64,000 nt of DNA from assembly GCA_902774905.1 (NCBI GenBank), contig CACYKF010000013.1, positions 39,486 through 103,485 of the forward strand. Reading direction: 5' to 3'. Every line of letters starts with the position of its first letter. Within the stretch, counting starts at the first letter, position 1. The stretch comes from an uncultured bacterium. Its GTDB lineage: Bacteria > Cyanobacteriota > Vampirovibrionia > Gastranaerophilales > Gastranaerophilaceae. A model generated the notes under the pieces. That model ran no database searches. It saw only the letters and a program-made list of their open reading frames with translations, and was not told where the DNA came from. The position numbers and the translations under genes were made by a program. Of this stretch, positions 8,384 through 16,877 are shown piece by piece.

Positions 8384-9743
8384 CTTGTCTTAAATACCTT
8401 TCCAAACCGTCAATAATACCATCAGTAACTTTATTCTGAAAATCTTCATCAATAAGTTTTGAATTATCATCAGGATTAATCATATACCCGACTTCAATTA
8501 AAACCGCAATACTTTGGGTATTACGAATTACTGCAAAACTTTGACCTCTCTGTCCTCCGTTTTTAAAACCTGTTTTATCAGAAATAGATTTTGCAAGAAT
8601 TTTTGCAAGTTCTTTCGATTGCGGATAAAAATAATATGTTTCAGTACCTGTTGCATCTCTGTCAGCCATAGAATCGGATAATGAATTATTGTGAATACTC
8701 AGGAAAATATCAGCATCAAAATAATTTGATTTTTCTACCCTCTCATTTAATCCGACATAAGAATCATCATCCCTTGTCATAAATACCTTTGCCCCAAGAT
8801 TTTCAAGTTTATTTCTTAAATTTTGTGCAATTTTCAAATTTACATCTTTTTCTTTTGTTCCCAAACAACCGATTGCACCTGCTTCGCTACCGCCGTGACC
8901 TGCATCAATGGTTATTTTTATATCCCTAAGTGGGTTTTGGGGATTTACTTTTGGGAATTCTTTCATTGAAACAATCAATGCTCCGTCAGCATTGTAGTAA
9001 CTTGAATACCCGAACGGTTTACCCTCTATAAAATCGTCATACTTTTGGAACATATAATTAACAACATTATAAACAGATATATCAAGCCCTGTGCCAATAT
9101 CCGTAACAGAATACGGGACTTGTCGGTCAAGGAATAATTCAAGAAATTTCTCATTTTTTCCGTGTTGATGCGTACAACATTGAATATTTGCATAATCCGT
9201 TTTATTTTTATCGGTTTTTATGGCAGAATCCATTGAAATGAATCCAAATCCGTCGCGACCCAATTTTACTTTATAAAATCCCCGTTCTTCACCAATTGCA
9301 TCAAATTCAAGTCCTTTTGGCAAGTGCTGAAGCCTGTTTAAACCTGCATCAACAGGTGTTGAACGCAACGGCACATTGTCTTTTGAAAGAGAAATTACAA
9401 CAGAGTTTTCATAAATAATCGGTTCTACAGCCACTGAATTTGAAGCGACAACAGGCTGCGGTCTTGTAATCTTAAAAGTTTTTTGCTCTGTGCCATTGTC
9501 AATAACAAAAGTATTAAGCCCCGGATTTAGTTTTACTACATGTTTAAATCCTCCGGAAGGATGCAGGTTTATAATTTCGCCATTAATTTTTAAAACCTTG
9601 TCAGTCTGTTCATTTCCTACAAAAAATGTTTTATCCGAGTTAATCGTTACATTTTGGCTTTTAGGATAAACTATCTGCGCCCCATAAGACACATTCCCGA
9701 CAACCAAAGCCATAGCAACAAGTAAAATTTCTCTCATCTTCAT
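8373..9743 (-). CDS. N-acetylmuramoyl-L-alanine amidase (Amidase_3)
   Basis: A 456-residue exported peptidoglycan hydrolase. Residues 1-22 form a signal peptide (ILLVAMALVVGNVSYGAQ). A stretch around 110-175 looks like a bacterial SH3 domain (VPLRSTPVDAGLN...GFGFISMDSA). The C-terminal zinc amidase domain (about 275-450) has DAGHGGSEAGAIG (zinc His), KEKDVNL (zinc Glu), FLSIHNNSL (zinc His) and VLIEVGYMINP (catalytic Glu). It cleaves between MurNAc and L-Ala in the cell wall, for example in daughter-cell separation. It is coupled to the DUF3326 gene downstream. The start is ATG 9743 or in-frame ATG 9737. Confidence 0.92.
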   Translation of the reverse strand: MKMREILLVAMALVVGNVSYGAQIVYPKSQNVTINSDKTFFVGNEQTDKVLKINGEIINLHPSGGFKHVVKLNPGLNTFVIDNGTEQKTFKITRPQPVVASNSVAVEPIIYENSVVISLSKDNVPLRSTPVDAGLNRLQHLPKGLEFDAIGEERGFYKVKLGRDGFGFISMDSAIKTDKNKTDYANIQCCTHQHGKNEKFLELFLDRQVPYSVTDIGTGLDISVYNVVNYMFQKYDDFIEGKPFGYSSYYNADGALIVSMKEFPKVNPQNPLRDIKITIDAGHGGSEAGAIGCLGTKEKDVNLKIAQNLRNKLENLGAKVFMTRDDDSYVGLNERVEKSNYFDADIFLSIHNNSLSDSMADRDATGTETYYFYPQSKELAKILAKSISDKTGFKNGGQRGQSFAVIRNTQSIAVLIEVGYMINPDDNSKLIDEDFQNKVTDGIIDGLERYLRQDDI

Positions 9744-9837
9744 AATCTTATTTTACAACATTATATTATATGTTCAACTTTTTAAATGATGAAAAATTAT
9801 ACAAAAAATTATAGAATTAAATAAAAAGGAGAATATT

Positions 9838-10356
9838 ATGGATACGCTTGAAACAATAAAATGTCCTGCCTGCGGAAAGGATATGGAAAAAATTTTTATA
9901 AAATCTGAAGGAATAAATATTGATATTTGCACAAAAGGTTGCGGAGGAATTTTCTTTGATAATCGTGAATTTGACAAATTCAATGAAGAACACGAAGATA
10001 TTTCCATTATAGAAGAAGCATTAAAAGACAAAACATTTGAAGCCGTTAATGATAATGCGGATAGAACCTGCCCTGCCTGCGGAGCCAAAATGGTTAAAAA
10101 TACTACCAAAACCGGCGGGAATGTAAAAATTGATGACTGTTATATCTGCGGAGGAAAATTCCTTGACTATGGAGAACTCCAAAAAATAAGAGAAGAATAC
10201 TCAACAGACGAAGCAAGAGAAAACGGCGCGATGGAATTTTTGTATAAAAAAGTCGGAAATGAACTGAGACATATTGACGAAGAAACAGCAAAAAGAAAAA
10301 TGAATAAAACAGTTGCTCAAAAATTATTCTATTCACTTTTGGATATAAATGAATAA
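9838..10356 (+). CDS. Zinc-ribbon protein (two TFIIB-type ribbons)
   Basis: A 172-residue soluble protein with two zinc ribbons: CPACGKDM...CTKGCGGIFFDNREFD (residues 10-45) and CPACGAKM...CYICGGKFLDYGEL (about 80-115), the pattern of the zf-TFIIB family. It ends in a charged helical tail. AAGGAG at 9826-9831 precedes the ATG by 6 bases. Family members are mostly uncharacterised. It overlaps the convergent HExxH gene by 28 bp. Confidence 0.82.
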   Translation: MDTLETIKCPACGKDMEKIFIKSEGINIDICTKGCGGIFFDNREFDKFNEEHEDISIIEEALKDKTFEAVNDNADRTCPACGAKMVKNTTKTGGNVKIDDCYICGGKFLDYGELQKIREEYSTDEARENGAMEFLYKKVGNELRHIDEETAKRKMNKTVAQKLFYSLLDINE

Positions 10357-11147
10357 TAAACCTTCTGCAACTCTTTATAGTAACCACTATCTAAAAGTTC
10401 GCAAAAGCGTTTGTAGCAATTCGGTGCAATTGTTTTAATTTGTTCTTCATCTATATATAGGCCCTCTACAAATCTTGCAAAAAGTTCGGTTGGTTTTGAA
10501 TAATATTTATTCATTTTATTAATCTTTGCACTAATTCTTGACTGTTTTTTTTGACAGGATTTCAGTCTTATATATGCGCAAAACTCTTTTGGCATATCAG
10601 TAAAATCTTTTTCTATATTGTCAATTGAATAAATGTCAATTTTTTTTGAAAAACCTCTTGAAATAAGTTTTACTCTGTCATATTTTAGCAGATATTTTGC
10701 ATTTGAGCATTTAATATATTTGTTAAATTCAGGAAACTTTTTAGAACGCAGAAAATTCGGATATTTTTCTTTAATTATCTGCTCATAATCAGAAATTTTA
10801 TCTTTTATAATACTCTTATGCGCCAGTAATTTCTCACATTTTGAGTTTTTGTCAACAAACTTTGTAACCTCAAAAAGTTCATTTTGATAAAATTTTGGAG
10901 TATTATCATCAAAAATAACTTCAATACTCCCTCCTGTTCTTTCCATAAAAGGTTCAATAAGAGAATGAATATAATGGGCAAACTCATGCATAAGTGTCGG
11001 AATTATTCGCTCAGATGCTATATTTTTTGAAATATCAATTCTGTTTTTTATATAAAATCCCTGATTACCTCTTGCTTTGGTTGATGTGTGAACCTCTAAG
11101 CCTATACTCCTTAAATATCTGATTAAATCTTTTGCATCCTTTTCCAT
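10329..11147 (-). CDS. Putative zinc metallopeptidase-like protein (HExxH)
   Basis: A 272-residue protein with the zincin motif MHEFAHYIH (H54, E55, H58) in an otherwise unfamiliar sequence. The spacing from the N-terminus and the following acidic helix resemble IrrE/ImmA or SprT-like peptidases, but I cannot assign a family. The C-terminal half is lysine-rich and contains NKMNKYYSKPTELFARFVEG, a segment that in other minimal zincins supplies the third zinc ligand (the Glu of the E-L-F-A-R type). There is no signal peptide, so it is cytoplasmic. It overlaps the zinc-ribbon gene tail to tail. Confidence 0.55.
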   Translation of the reverse strand: MEKDAKDLIRYLRSIGLEVHTSTKARGNQGFYIKNRIDISKNIASERIIPTLMHEFAHYIHSLIEPFMERTGGSIEVIFDDNTPKFYQNELFEVTKFVDKNSKCEKLLAHKSIIKDKISDYEQIIKEKYPNFLRSKKFPEFNKYIKCSNAKYLLKYDRVKLISRGFSKKIDIYSIDNIEKDFTDMPKEFCAYIRLKSCQKKQSRISAKINKMNKYYSKPTELFARFVEGLYIDEEQIKTIAPNCYKRFCELLDSGYYKELQKVYYSFISKSE

Positions 11148-11160
11148 AAAATAATTATAC

Positions 11161-11190
11161 TAAAAATAAGTCGGCATATTAATGCCGACC
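11161..11190 (-). terminator. Terminator of the rubredoxin gene
   Basis: Arms 11170-11177 and 11182-11189 (GTCGGCAT) pair perfectly with a 4-base loop, and on the minus strand are followed by TTATTTTTA. It lies 35 bp beyond the rubredoxin stop codon and upstream of the next minus-strand gene. Confidence 0.75.
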
Positions 11191-11223
11191 TACAATATTA
11201 TTTAAAAATAAATATTTGTTTAT

Positions 11224-11361
11224 CTATGCCTGTTCAAATTGGTCCTTGCCGACACCGCAAAGAGGGCAAACCCAATCTTCGGGCAAATCTTCAAATGCAA
11301 CATTCCCGTTTTCTGCCGGATCATATTCGTAACCACAAACACTGCATACCCATTTAGTCAT
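11224..11361 (-). CDS. Rubredoxin
   Basis: A 45-residue one-iron electron carrier. The protein starts [15 protein letters not shown] and has the second cysteine pair in [14 protein letters not shown], giving Fe ligands C6, C9, C32 and C35. AAAGGAG lies 8 bases upstream of the ATG at 11361. Rubredoxins serve oxygen or peroxide detoxification in anaerobes. It is a single-gene unit with its own terminator. A truncated rubrerythrin/ferritin-like fragment at 58786 is the only possible partner in the window. Confidence 0.95.
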   Translation of the reverse strand: MTKWVCSVCGYEYDPAENGNVAFEDLPEDWVCPLCGVGKDQFEQA

Positions 11362-11431
11362 AATAAAACTCCTTTCTTAAATGATTTCTAAATTATAACA
11401 TAATAAGAAATTTTAGCAATACAAAAGAACA

Positions 11432-12754
11432 TTAAGCCTGTTGTTCTAATTTGGCTTCAATATCTTTTTTAACCTGATAATCCTTATTATCTCCAAAATA
11501 TCTGACAGCAAGCATAATTGTCGGAGCAAGAACCCCTAATGCACCTATACATGCGCCGATATTTTTGATAACTGATGCTCTTTTGAGTTTTCTAACCGAT
11601 TTAAAGAAAGTATCAATATCTTCGCCGGATTTTTCGTATTGATGAAGCAATTTTTCAACTTTTGAACCGATATCTTTTAAATCATCCAAATTTATATATT
11701 TTCTTGTATCTACAATTGTAGGATGCTTTTTGAATAATGAAATTTGAAGTCTTGGAATTATATCTGATTCTTTTGCCATTTTTACAATAAGATTTTCATT
11801 ATTTTCAGGATTTACGGCAAATTTATACAAATAAGAATCAGAAATATTTTTACTTGCTTTAAAATCTTTTAGATGTTCTTTTATAGAACCATCTTTAAAC
11901 GCATTTTTAAAATCTTCGTTTTCAATTACTCTTGCATCCAAATCAATAGATTTGTTGTGGAATTTTTCACTGTGTTTTTCTAATGCTTTTGAAATTAATG
12001 GACCTGCAAAATACATAAATGCCCAAAAACTTCCTTCTTTAATCACATAGCCCATAAAATCCTGCGGATTTCTTGAATGAGAAAGTCTTTCGCCTGTTAT
12101 TACACCATCAACTATCATAAGGTTTTTAACAGGATTAAACATGAAATCCTGCAAGCCTCCGGTAAAAGAGACCTGCGAATTTTTATTGTCTTTATGAACC
12201 GCAGAAAATTTTGATGAAAATGGAATTTCTCTTGAACCAAAACTTTCTGCAATATGCTTTTTGTTTTCCAAATAGTCTTTTTTAATCTGATTTTCCGTGT
12301 ATTTATGTCTGAATTTTGTCAAACCGAAATATGATAGTGCGGTCAAAGCCGTAGATGCGACAAATTTTGCCATTGTAAGAGATTTAAATAACTTTTGTTT
12401 TTTAGATGCATTTACAATGCTTTGTCTAATTTCTTCAGACGGCGCAAACTGTTTAGCATAATCAAGGATTTTTTTATCTTTAAAAAGTCTGACATCAACC
12501 TGCGGGTCTAATTTTGAATGTCTGAAAATTGTTTTATCAAGAATATATTTATAAGTCGGAATACCGCCAAGCCAAATAGCCTGAGTTCCAAACTCATCAA
12601 TAAATCTGTCTTTACCTTCGACTTTGTCGCCTGCAATATATGAAGCCGCGGTAAGCCCGCAACTGTTTGCGACATCTTTTATTCCTAACGGGATAAGTGA
12701 ACTGTTATTTCCTAATGTTGAATATATTGTACTTGCTGTTAATTTTGAAATCAT
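11432..12754 (-). CDS. Hypothetical membrane-associated protein
   Basis: A 440-residue protein I cannot assign to a family. It has several hydrophobic stretches (around KFVASTALTALSYFGLTKF, GSFWAFMYFAGPLI and IGACIGALGVLAPTIMLAVRYFG near the C-terminus) between long charged helices. The middle contains SQVSFTGGLQDFMFNPVKNL, similar in feel to SFG motifs near the N-termini of two other unknown proteins in the window. The start was set at ATG 12754, because AGGACAGG lies just upstream; a GTG at 12775 is the alternative. It ends in a coiled-coil-like DIEAKLEQQA tail. Confidence 0.6.
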   Translation of the reverse strand: MISKLTASTIYSTLGNNSSLIPLGIKDVANSCGLTAASYIAGDKVEGKDRFIDEFGTQAIWLGGIPTYKYILDKTIFRHSKLDPQVDVRLFKDKKILDYAKQFAPSEEIRQSIVNASKKQKLFKSLTMAKFVASTALTALSYFGLTKFRHKYTENQIKKDYLENKKHIAESFGSREIPFSSKFSAVHKDNKNSQVSFTGGLQDFMFNPVKNLMIVDGVITGERLSHSRNPQDFMGYVIKEGSFWAFMYFAGPLISKALEKHSEKFHNKSIDLDARVIENEDFKNAFKDGSIKEHLKDFKASKNISDSYLYKFAVNPENNENLIVKMAKESDIIPRLQISLFKKHPTIVDTRKYINLDDLKDIGSKVEKLLHQYEKSGEDIDTFFKSVRKLKRASVIKNIGACIGALGVLAPTIMLAVRYFGDNKDYQVKKDIEAKLEQQA

Positions 12755-13035
12755 TTCCTGTCCTTTTGCCCTCACCCTCTATTTGTAAGAGGGGTGATTT
12801 TCAATTTGAGGAACATTGCCAAAAATCAGAAAATCGAAAAAGGGGCACTCAATCATGTATTACAATCCCCATACCAAATTCATTAATCTGACTAACGGGG
12901 CGTTAGCCTTTATGATTGAGTTTCGTCGTAAATTTTTATTTTTCATAATACTTTTCACCTTTTATTTAAGTTGCGTAAAAATGATAATTGCCTGAAATTT
13001 GTTGCATTTTTACTTTTTGTTACATTTCACCATTT

Positions 13036-13106
13036 TCCCCTCTACCTTTGGGAGAGGGTAGAATTTCTTAATGAACAAAGTGAATTTAGAAATTCGGGTG
13101 AGGGTA
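13036..13106. repeat. CCCCTCT...GGGTGAGGG palindromic element
   Basis: Another copy of the element at 5511-5739: CCCCTCTACC and GGGAGAGGGTAG form the inner stem, and GGGTGAGGGT closes the right end. A degenerate relative (CCCTCACCC...AGAGGGGTGA) lies at about 12769-12797 next to the start of the preceding gene. Confidence 0.7.
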
Positions 13107-13107
13107 A

Positions 13108-13143
13108 AAAAAGAACCTCAGAATTCTCTCAGGCTCTTTTAAA
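13108..13143. terminator. Imperfect hairpin flanked by A- and T-runs
   Basis: AAAAGAACCTCAGA and TCTCAGGCTCTTTT pair with two mismatches around a 4-base loop. The A-run and T-run on either side make it a possible bidirectional terminator. No gene ends immediately next to it, so it could equally end an RNA encoded in this gap. Confidence 0.4.
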
Positions 13144-13417
13144 TTTATTTTCAACACGACGCGATGTTTGTTTTAAATTTAAAACAAGCCCTTTTGGTTT
13201 CGTCTGCTGCGTCGTAATTGTTTTGTCATCTTGTAACCTCTTTTACAAGTGTAATAATAACACGATTAGATTTAAAAAGCAATAGCATAACAAAATTCAA
13301 TAAACACAAGTATTTAAGAAATTATTAAGAAATATAAATAAATATTGAATTTAAAAAGCAATTTTCAGGAGTAAATAAACTTTATATATATGAGGAAAGA
13401 TTAAACGGGGATTTATC
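13144..13417. other. Gene-free leader region with short inverted repeats
   Basis: Between the hairpin and the next gene there is no convincing open frame. TTGTTTTAAATTTAAAACAA (around 13169-13188) is a perfect palindrome, and ACGACGC (about 13156) pairs with GCGTCGT (about 13211), so an RNA in this region could be structured. GGGGA precedes the ATG at 13418. Confidence 0.35.
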
Positions 13418-13774
13418 ATGAGCATACAAATTACGAGAAATGTTAATATCTGCGGATACGGAATGCCTATGATGCCTATGATGTCAATGGGCGGCTGCTA
13501 CACACCTGCAATGCCAATATTTGGCACCTGCTGCACTCCTATTCCTGTTATGTGTTGTGGTATCATGAATAATGATATGGCGGCAGGATATTGCATAGGT
13601 ACTGCTCTTGGAAACCCCGGAGTATTAAATGCAATCGGTTCAGGCTTAAAATGGGTTTGGAATCATACATTAGGCGGGCTACTCAAAAAGAATGATGCAA
13701 CAAGCAAAAAATCAGAAAACCCACAAGAGTCAACTTCTCAAGGCACTCCTGAAACGACCGAAGCAGAAGCATAA
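13418..13774 (+). CDS. Met/Cys/Gly-rich small protein
   Basis: A 118-residue protein of unknown family. The first 55 residues are rich in Met, Cys, Gly and Pro (GMPMMPMMSMGGCYTP, then GTCCTPIPVMCCG). A hydrophobic, glycine-containing middle (AAGYCIGTALGNPG...GLKWVWNHTLGGLLKK) follows, then a polar Ser/Thr/Glu tail. The thiol and thioether density suggests metal binding (copper or similar) or membrane association, but that is inference. GGGGA lies 6 bases upstream of the ATG, and a strong terminator follows 15 bp after the stop. It stands alone. Confidence 0.7.
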   Translation: MSIQITRNVNICGYGMPMMPMMSMGGCYTPAMPIFGTCCTPIPVMCCGIMNNDMAAGYCIGTALGNPGVLNAIGSGLKWVWNHTLGGLLKKNDATSKKSENPQESTSQGTPETTEAEA

Positions 13775-13788
13775 ATATAAAGTTTATA

Positions 13789-13818
13789 AACGGGATAAAT
13801 TCAATATCCCGTTTTTTG
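13789..13818 (+). terminator. Rho-independent terminator
   Basis: AACGGGATA (13789-13797) and TATCCCGTT (13805-13813) pair perfectly over 9 bp with a 7-base loop and run into a T-tract. It ends the Met/Cys-rich gene. It also sits 5 bp beyond the stop of the convergent MacB-like permease gene and may serve both. Confidence 0.85.
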
Positions 13819-13823
13819 ATTAA

Positions 13824-15053
13824 TTATTCATACCTCAACGCATCAATAGGATTTAGTAAAGAAGCCTTATATGCCGGATAATAACCAAATCCTACACCTA
13901 TTGCGGCAGAAAAGCCAAGCGAAAGCAATATTGAAGACAGGGTTATAGCAATATTCATGCCTGCAAGCGTATGCATAAGATTTGCACCCACTATTCCGAC
14001 TAAAACACCGACTAATCCACCTGAAATTGACAGTAAAAAGGATTCTATCAAAAACTGAAAACGAATATCAGATGCCTTAGCACCAATTGCCATACGAATA
14101 CCGATTTCTTTTGTTCGTTCTGTAACGGAAACAAGCATAATATTCATAATACCGATACCGCCAACAATCAAGGAAACACCTGCGATTGCACCAAGTAAAA
14201 GCGACATGGTTTTAGTCGCAGATTTAATCGTTTCCTGCATTTCTGCAAGATTTCTGATTTCAAAATCGTTATCCTGTTTTGCTCCGATATGATGACGAGA
14301 TTTTAAAATTTCTTCTATATCTTCTTGTGCCATCTTTATAACATCATCATTCTGCGCTTTTACGGAAATCATATTAACAGTTCCCGGAAAATCAGTCCCA
14401 AAAACTTTGCGCTGTGCTGTTGTAATGGGAATAAAAACCAAATCGTCCTGATCCTGTCCCATACCGCTTGAACCTTTACTTTTCAAAAGTCCGATAACTT
14501 TAAACGGAATATTACCGATTCGTATAGTTTTTCCTATAGGATCAACATCACCAAAAAGTTCTGTAGAAACAGTTTGACCGATTACCGCAACTTTTGTTCC
14601 GTTTTTTGTATCATCAGGCAAAAAACCTCTGCCTGAATCTATCTCATAATTTCGTATCATAAAATATGCCATTGTAGTGCCTGCAACAGAGGTTGACCAA
14701 TTTTGATTCCCGTAAGTTACCTGTTTCCCTTCGGCACTGTACGGTGCAACAGCAAGAACTCCTCGCGCTTTTTCTTCAATAGCCTGAGCATCTTTCATTG
14801 TAAGCGTAGGCTTTGAACCTGCGCCCATACGAACACCGCCTGATTTTGCAGAAGCAGAACGAATCATAAGAAGATTACTTCCCATAGATTCCATGTCTTT
14901 GGCAATTTTTTTACTTGCCCCGGAACCAACGGCAAGCATTATAATTACCGCACTGACACCTATAATTATACCCAAACTTGTCAGCATTGAGCGCATTTTG
15001 TTTATCTTTAATGATGTAGTAGACATTTTTAATATTGATTTAAAATCAAGCAT
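13824..15053 (-). CDS. MacB-like ABC transporter permease
   Basis: A 409-residue FtsX/MacB-type permease. It has an N-terminal helix (SMLTSLGIIIGVSAVIIMLAVGSG), a large periplasmic domain (about 60-270) and three C-terminal helices beginning with LLLGAIAGVSLIVGGIGIMNIMLVSV and ERTKEIGIRMAIGA. With the ATPase encoded just upstream it drives export of peptides, lipids or drugs through MacA and TolC. The start was placed at ATG 15053, one base after the ATPase stop codon and preceded by AAGGGAAA; a longer frame extends back into the ATPase gene. Last gene of the operon. Confidence 0.9.
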   Translation of the reverse strand: MLDFKSILKMSTTSLKINKMRSMLTSLGIIIGVSAVIIMLAVGSGASKKIAKDMESMGSNLLMIRSASAKSGGVRMGAGSKPTLTMKDAQAIEEKARGVLAVAPYSAEGKQVTYGNQNWSTSVAGTTMAYFMIRNYEIDSGRGFLPDDTKNGTKVAVIGQTVSTELFGDVDPIGKTIRIGNIPFKVIGLLKSKGSSGMGQDQDDLVFIPITTAQRKVFGTDFPGTVNMISVKAQNDDVIKMAQEDIEEILKSRHHIGAKQDNDFEIRNLAEMQETIKSATKTMSLLLGAIAGVSLIVGGIGIMNIMLVSVTERTKEIGIRMAIGAKASDIRFQFLIESFLLSISGGLVGVLVGIVGANLMHTLAGMNIAITLSSILLSLGFSAAIGVGFGYYPAYKASLLNPIDALRYE

Positions 15054-15054
15054 T

Positions 15055-15771
15055 TTAAGTTTCCCTTGTTCTTTGTTTGAGCCATTGAGGTTTTGGTAAA
15101 TCAAGTACAATTTTACCGTCTTTAAACTTCACTACCCTTTGGGTGTACTCTGCAATATCTGGTTCGTGAGTAACAAGTACGATTGTTTTACCCAATTTTT
15201 CATTGAGCGATACAAAAAATTCCATAACCTCAATACTTGTTTTTGTATCCAAATTCCCTGTCGGCTCGTCGGCAAGAATTAAAGGGGCATCATTAACTAA
15301 CGCTCTTGCAATAGCAACCCTTTGCTGCTGACCACCTGACATCTGATTTGGCATGTGATCTTCCCTATTTTTTAAACCGACAATTTCAAGTGCCTTGCGT
15401 CCTCTTTCGATTCTTTCCTTTTCAGGAATACCTTTATAAATCATAGGCAAACATACATTATCTAATGCAGAAGTCCTTGATATAAGGTTAAACCCCTGAA
15501 AAACAAACCCCATCTTTTCGCAGCGAATCATTGCAAGACTATCAGAATCAATGTGTAACATGTCCTGTCCGTCAAGATAATACTCCCCTGAATTTGGTTT
15601 ATCCAAAGTGCCGAGCATATTCATAAAAGTTGATTTACCCGAGCCCGATGTTCCCATAATAGCAACAAATTCGCCCTGTTTTACGCTTAATGATACATCA
15701 TCTAAAGCGTTAAATGATTCTTCTCCGGTTGAATATGTTTTTATTGCGTGTCTTACTTCTATTAAATTCAT
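15055..15771 (-). CDS. MacB/LolD-type ABC transporter ATP-binding protein
   Basis: A 238-residue nucleotide-binding subunit. It has Walker A GTSGSGKST, Q-loop VFQGFN, signature MSGGQQQRVAIARAL, Walker B LILADEPTGNLD and switch histidine VLVTHEPD. In E. coli MacB this domain is fused to the permease; here the two are separate adjacent genes, as in many non-proteobacterial systems. It starts at ATG 15771, 2 bp after the DUF3137 gene, so expression is coupled along the operon. Confidence 0.95.
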   Translation of the reverse strand: MNLIEVRHAIKTYSTGEESFNALDDVSLSVKQGEFVAIMGTSGSGKSTFMNMLGTLDKPNSGEYYLDGQDMLHIDSDSLAMIRCEKMGFVFQGFNLISRTSALDNVCLPMIYKGIPEKERIERGRKALEIVGLKNREDHMPNQMSGGQQQRVAIARALVNDAPLILADEPTGNLDTKTSIEVMEFFVSLNEKLGKTIVLVTHEPDIAEYTQRVVKFKDGKIVLDLPKPQWLKQRTRET

Positions 15772-15773
15772 TT

Positions 15774-16862
15774 TTACAATCCTGTCTTTTCAGATAGTTT
15801 GAAATAATCTATCATATTATATATTGCCATAATTTCATCATAAAATTCTTTTACTTTCTTTTTATCCAAAAGTGAACGATGGAAATTCCCAAGTTCAAAC
15901 AAATCTTTTGGGGTTGAAATGGCAAAAACTATCCTATCATCAAAAAATGCGCATTTAATTTTTTTAGTTCCGAATGACGTTCTCAAATTATTTAGTCGCT
16001 CCATAAATGAAGGAGTAATTAAATACCTTGCTTCAATTTGATTTTGCGAATATACACTAAATCGTTTATCAAAATTCAAATCTTCAAGTTTTACACTACT
16101 CAATTTACGACGCTTCATAATAAAATCGTAAACTATATATAATAATAAACCTATACCTATAAACAACATCCACCTGCTGGAAGAATCAAAATAACCTGTC
16201 CACAAGAGAGGAAGGACTACAAGTACAACATACCAAGATGCAGGATTATAGTTTCTTATACTGTTATCACCTTTAGTAGTAACAATGGTATGAGCCTGAA
16301 TATCTTTATTTGAAGCAAAACTCAATATTACCCCCTTAAAAACAGGAAATACCATTTTACGTTTCCCTTCGACAATATATAGCATCTCAGTTTCTGACAC
16401 AGAAAAATCAGTTTGTTTATATACACCTGTGAATTTATCATCATAAGAAATTCTGTTAAAGGCTCCAAACAACTGACTTTGGCGAATTAACAACTCATCA
16501 ACTTCGCTATACCCCCACTCCAGAGCACCAAAGCATTTTTTGAGCATATTATTACAACGTTGCTTTAGTCCCTTTTTAAACTTTTTTACTGATGAATAAG
16601 GAACACAAATTAAAACAACCACACAGACAATAATAGAAATTATGGCTATTGTATTTCCAAAAACTGAATCCCAAAAGCCTCTTATTTCACTAAAAATATA
16701 AAATAGAAGTCCGACAACAATAACTGCAGCAATTTCAATCATTACACACTTATTAAAAATTGCCTGCCTAAATAATTCGTATCTTTTCAAAACAGGAAGC
16801 ATCTGCGATTTGTAAAGAGTATTAAAATCTGATTTTATATCCGCATTTATACTTTTTATCAT
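15774..16862 (-). CDS. DUF3137 domain membrane protein
   Basis: A 362-residue protein resembling DUF3137. It has two hydrophobic segments near the N-terminus (about residues 41-58 and 70-92), two more around 205-245, and the characteristic C-terminal part with FDKRFSVYSQNQIEARYLITPSFMERL and CAFFDDRIVFAIS. Function is unknown. Its position inside the tolC-macA-macB operon, with 15-bp and 2-bp spacings to its neighbours, suggests a link to the efflux machine, but DUF3137 is not a known MacAB component. Start ATG 16862. Confidence 0.72.
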   Translation of the reverse strand: MIKSINADIKSDFNTLYKSQMLPVLKRYELFRQAIFNKCVMIEIAAVIVVGLLFYIFSEIRGFWDSVFGNTIAIISIIVCVVVLICVPYSSVKKFKKGLKQRCNNMLKKCFGALEWGYSEVDELLIRQSQLFGAFNRISYDDKFTGVYKQTDFSVSETEMLYIVEGKRKMVFPVFKGVILSFASNKDIQAHTIVTTKGDNSIRNYNPASWYVVLVVLPLLWTGYFDSSSRWMLFIGIGLLLYIVYDFIMKRRKLSSVKLEDLNFDKRFSVYSQNQIEARYLITPSFMERLNNLRTSFGTKKIKCAFFDDRIVFAISTPKDLFELGNFHRSLLDKKKVKEFYDEIMAIYNMIDYFKLSEKTGL

Positions 16863-16877
16863 ATACGCCTCTCTTTA

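Noticed and set aside
9774-10109. 111-codon minus-strand frame with hydrophobic composition
   Set aside because: Exact antisense of the zinc-ribbon gene, whose Cys motifs and ribosome site are clear.
12971-13285. 104-codon plus-strand open frame
   Set aside because: Translates the palindromic element and hairpin; composition unlike a protein.
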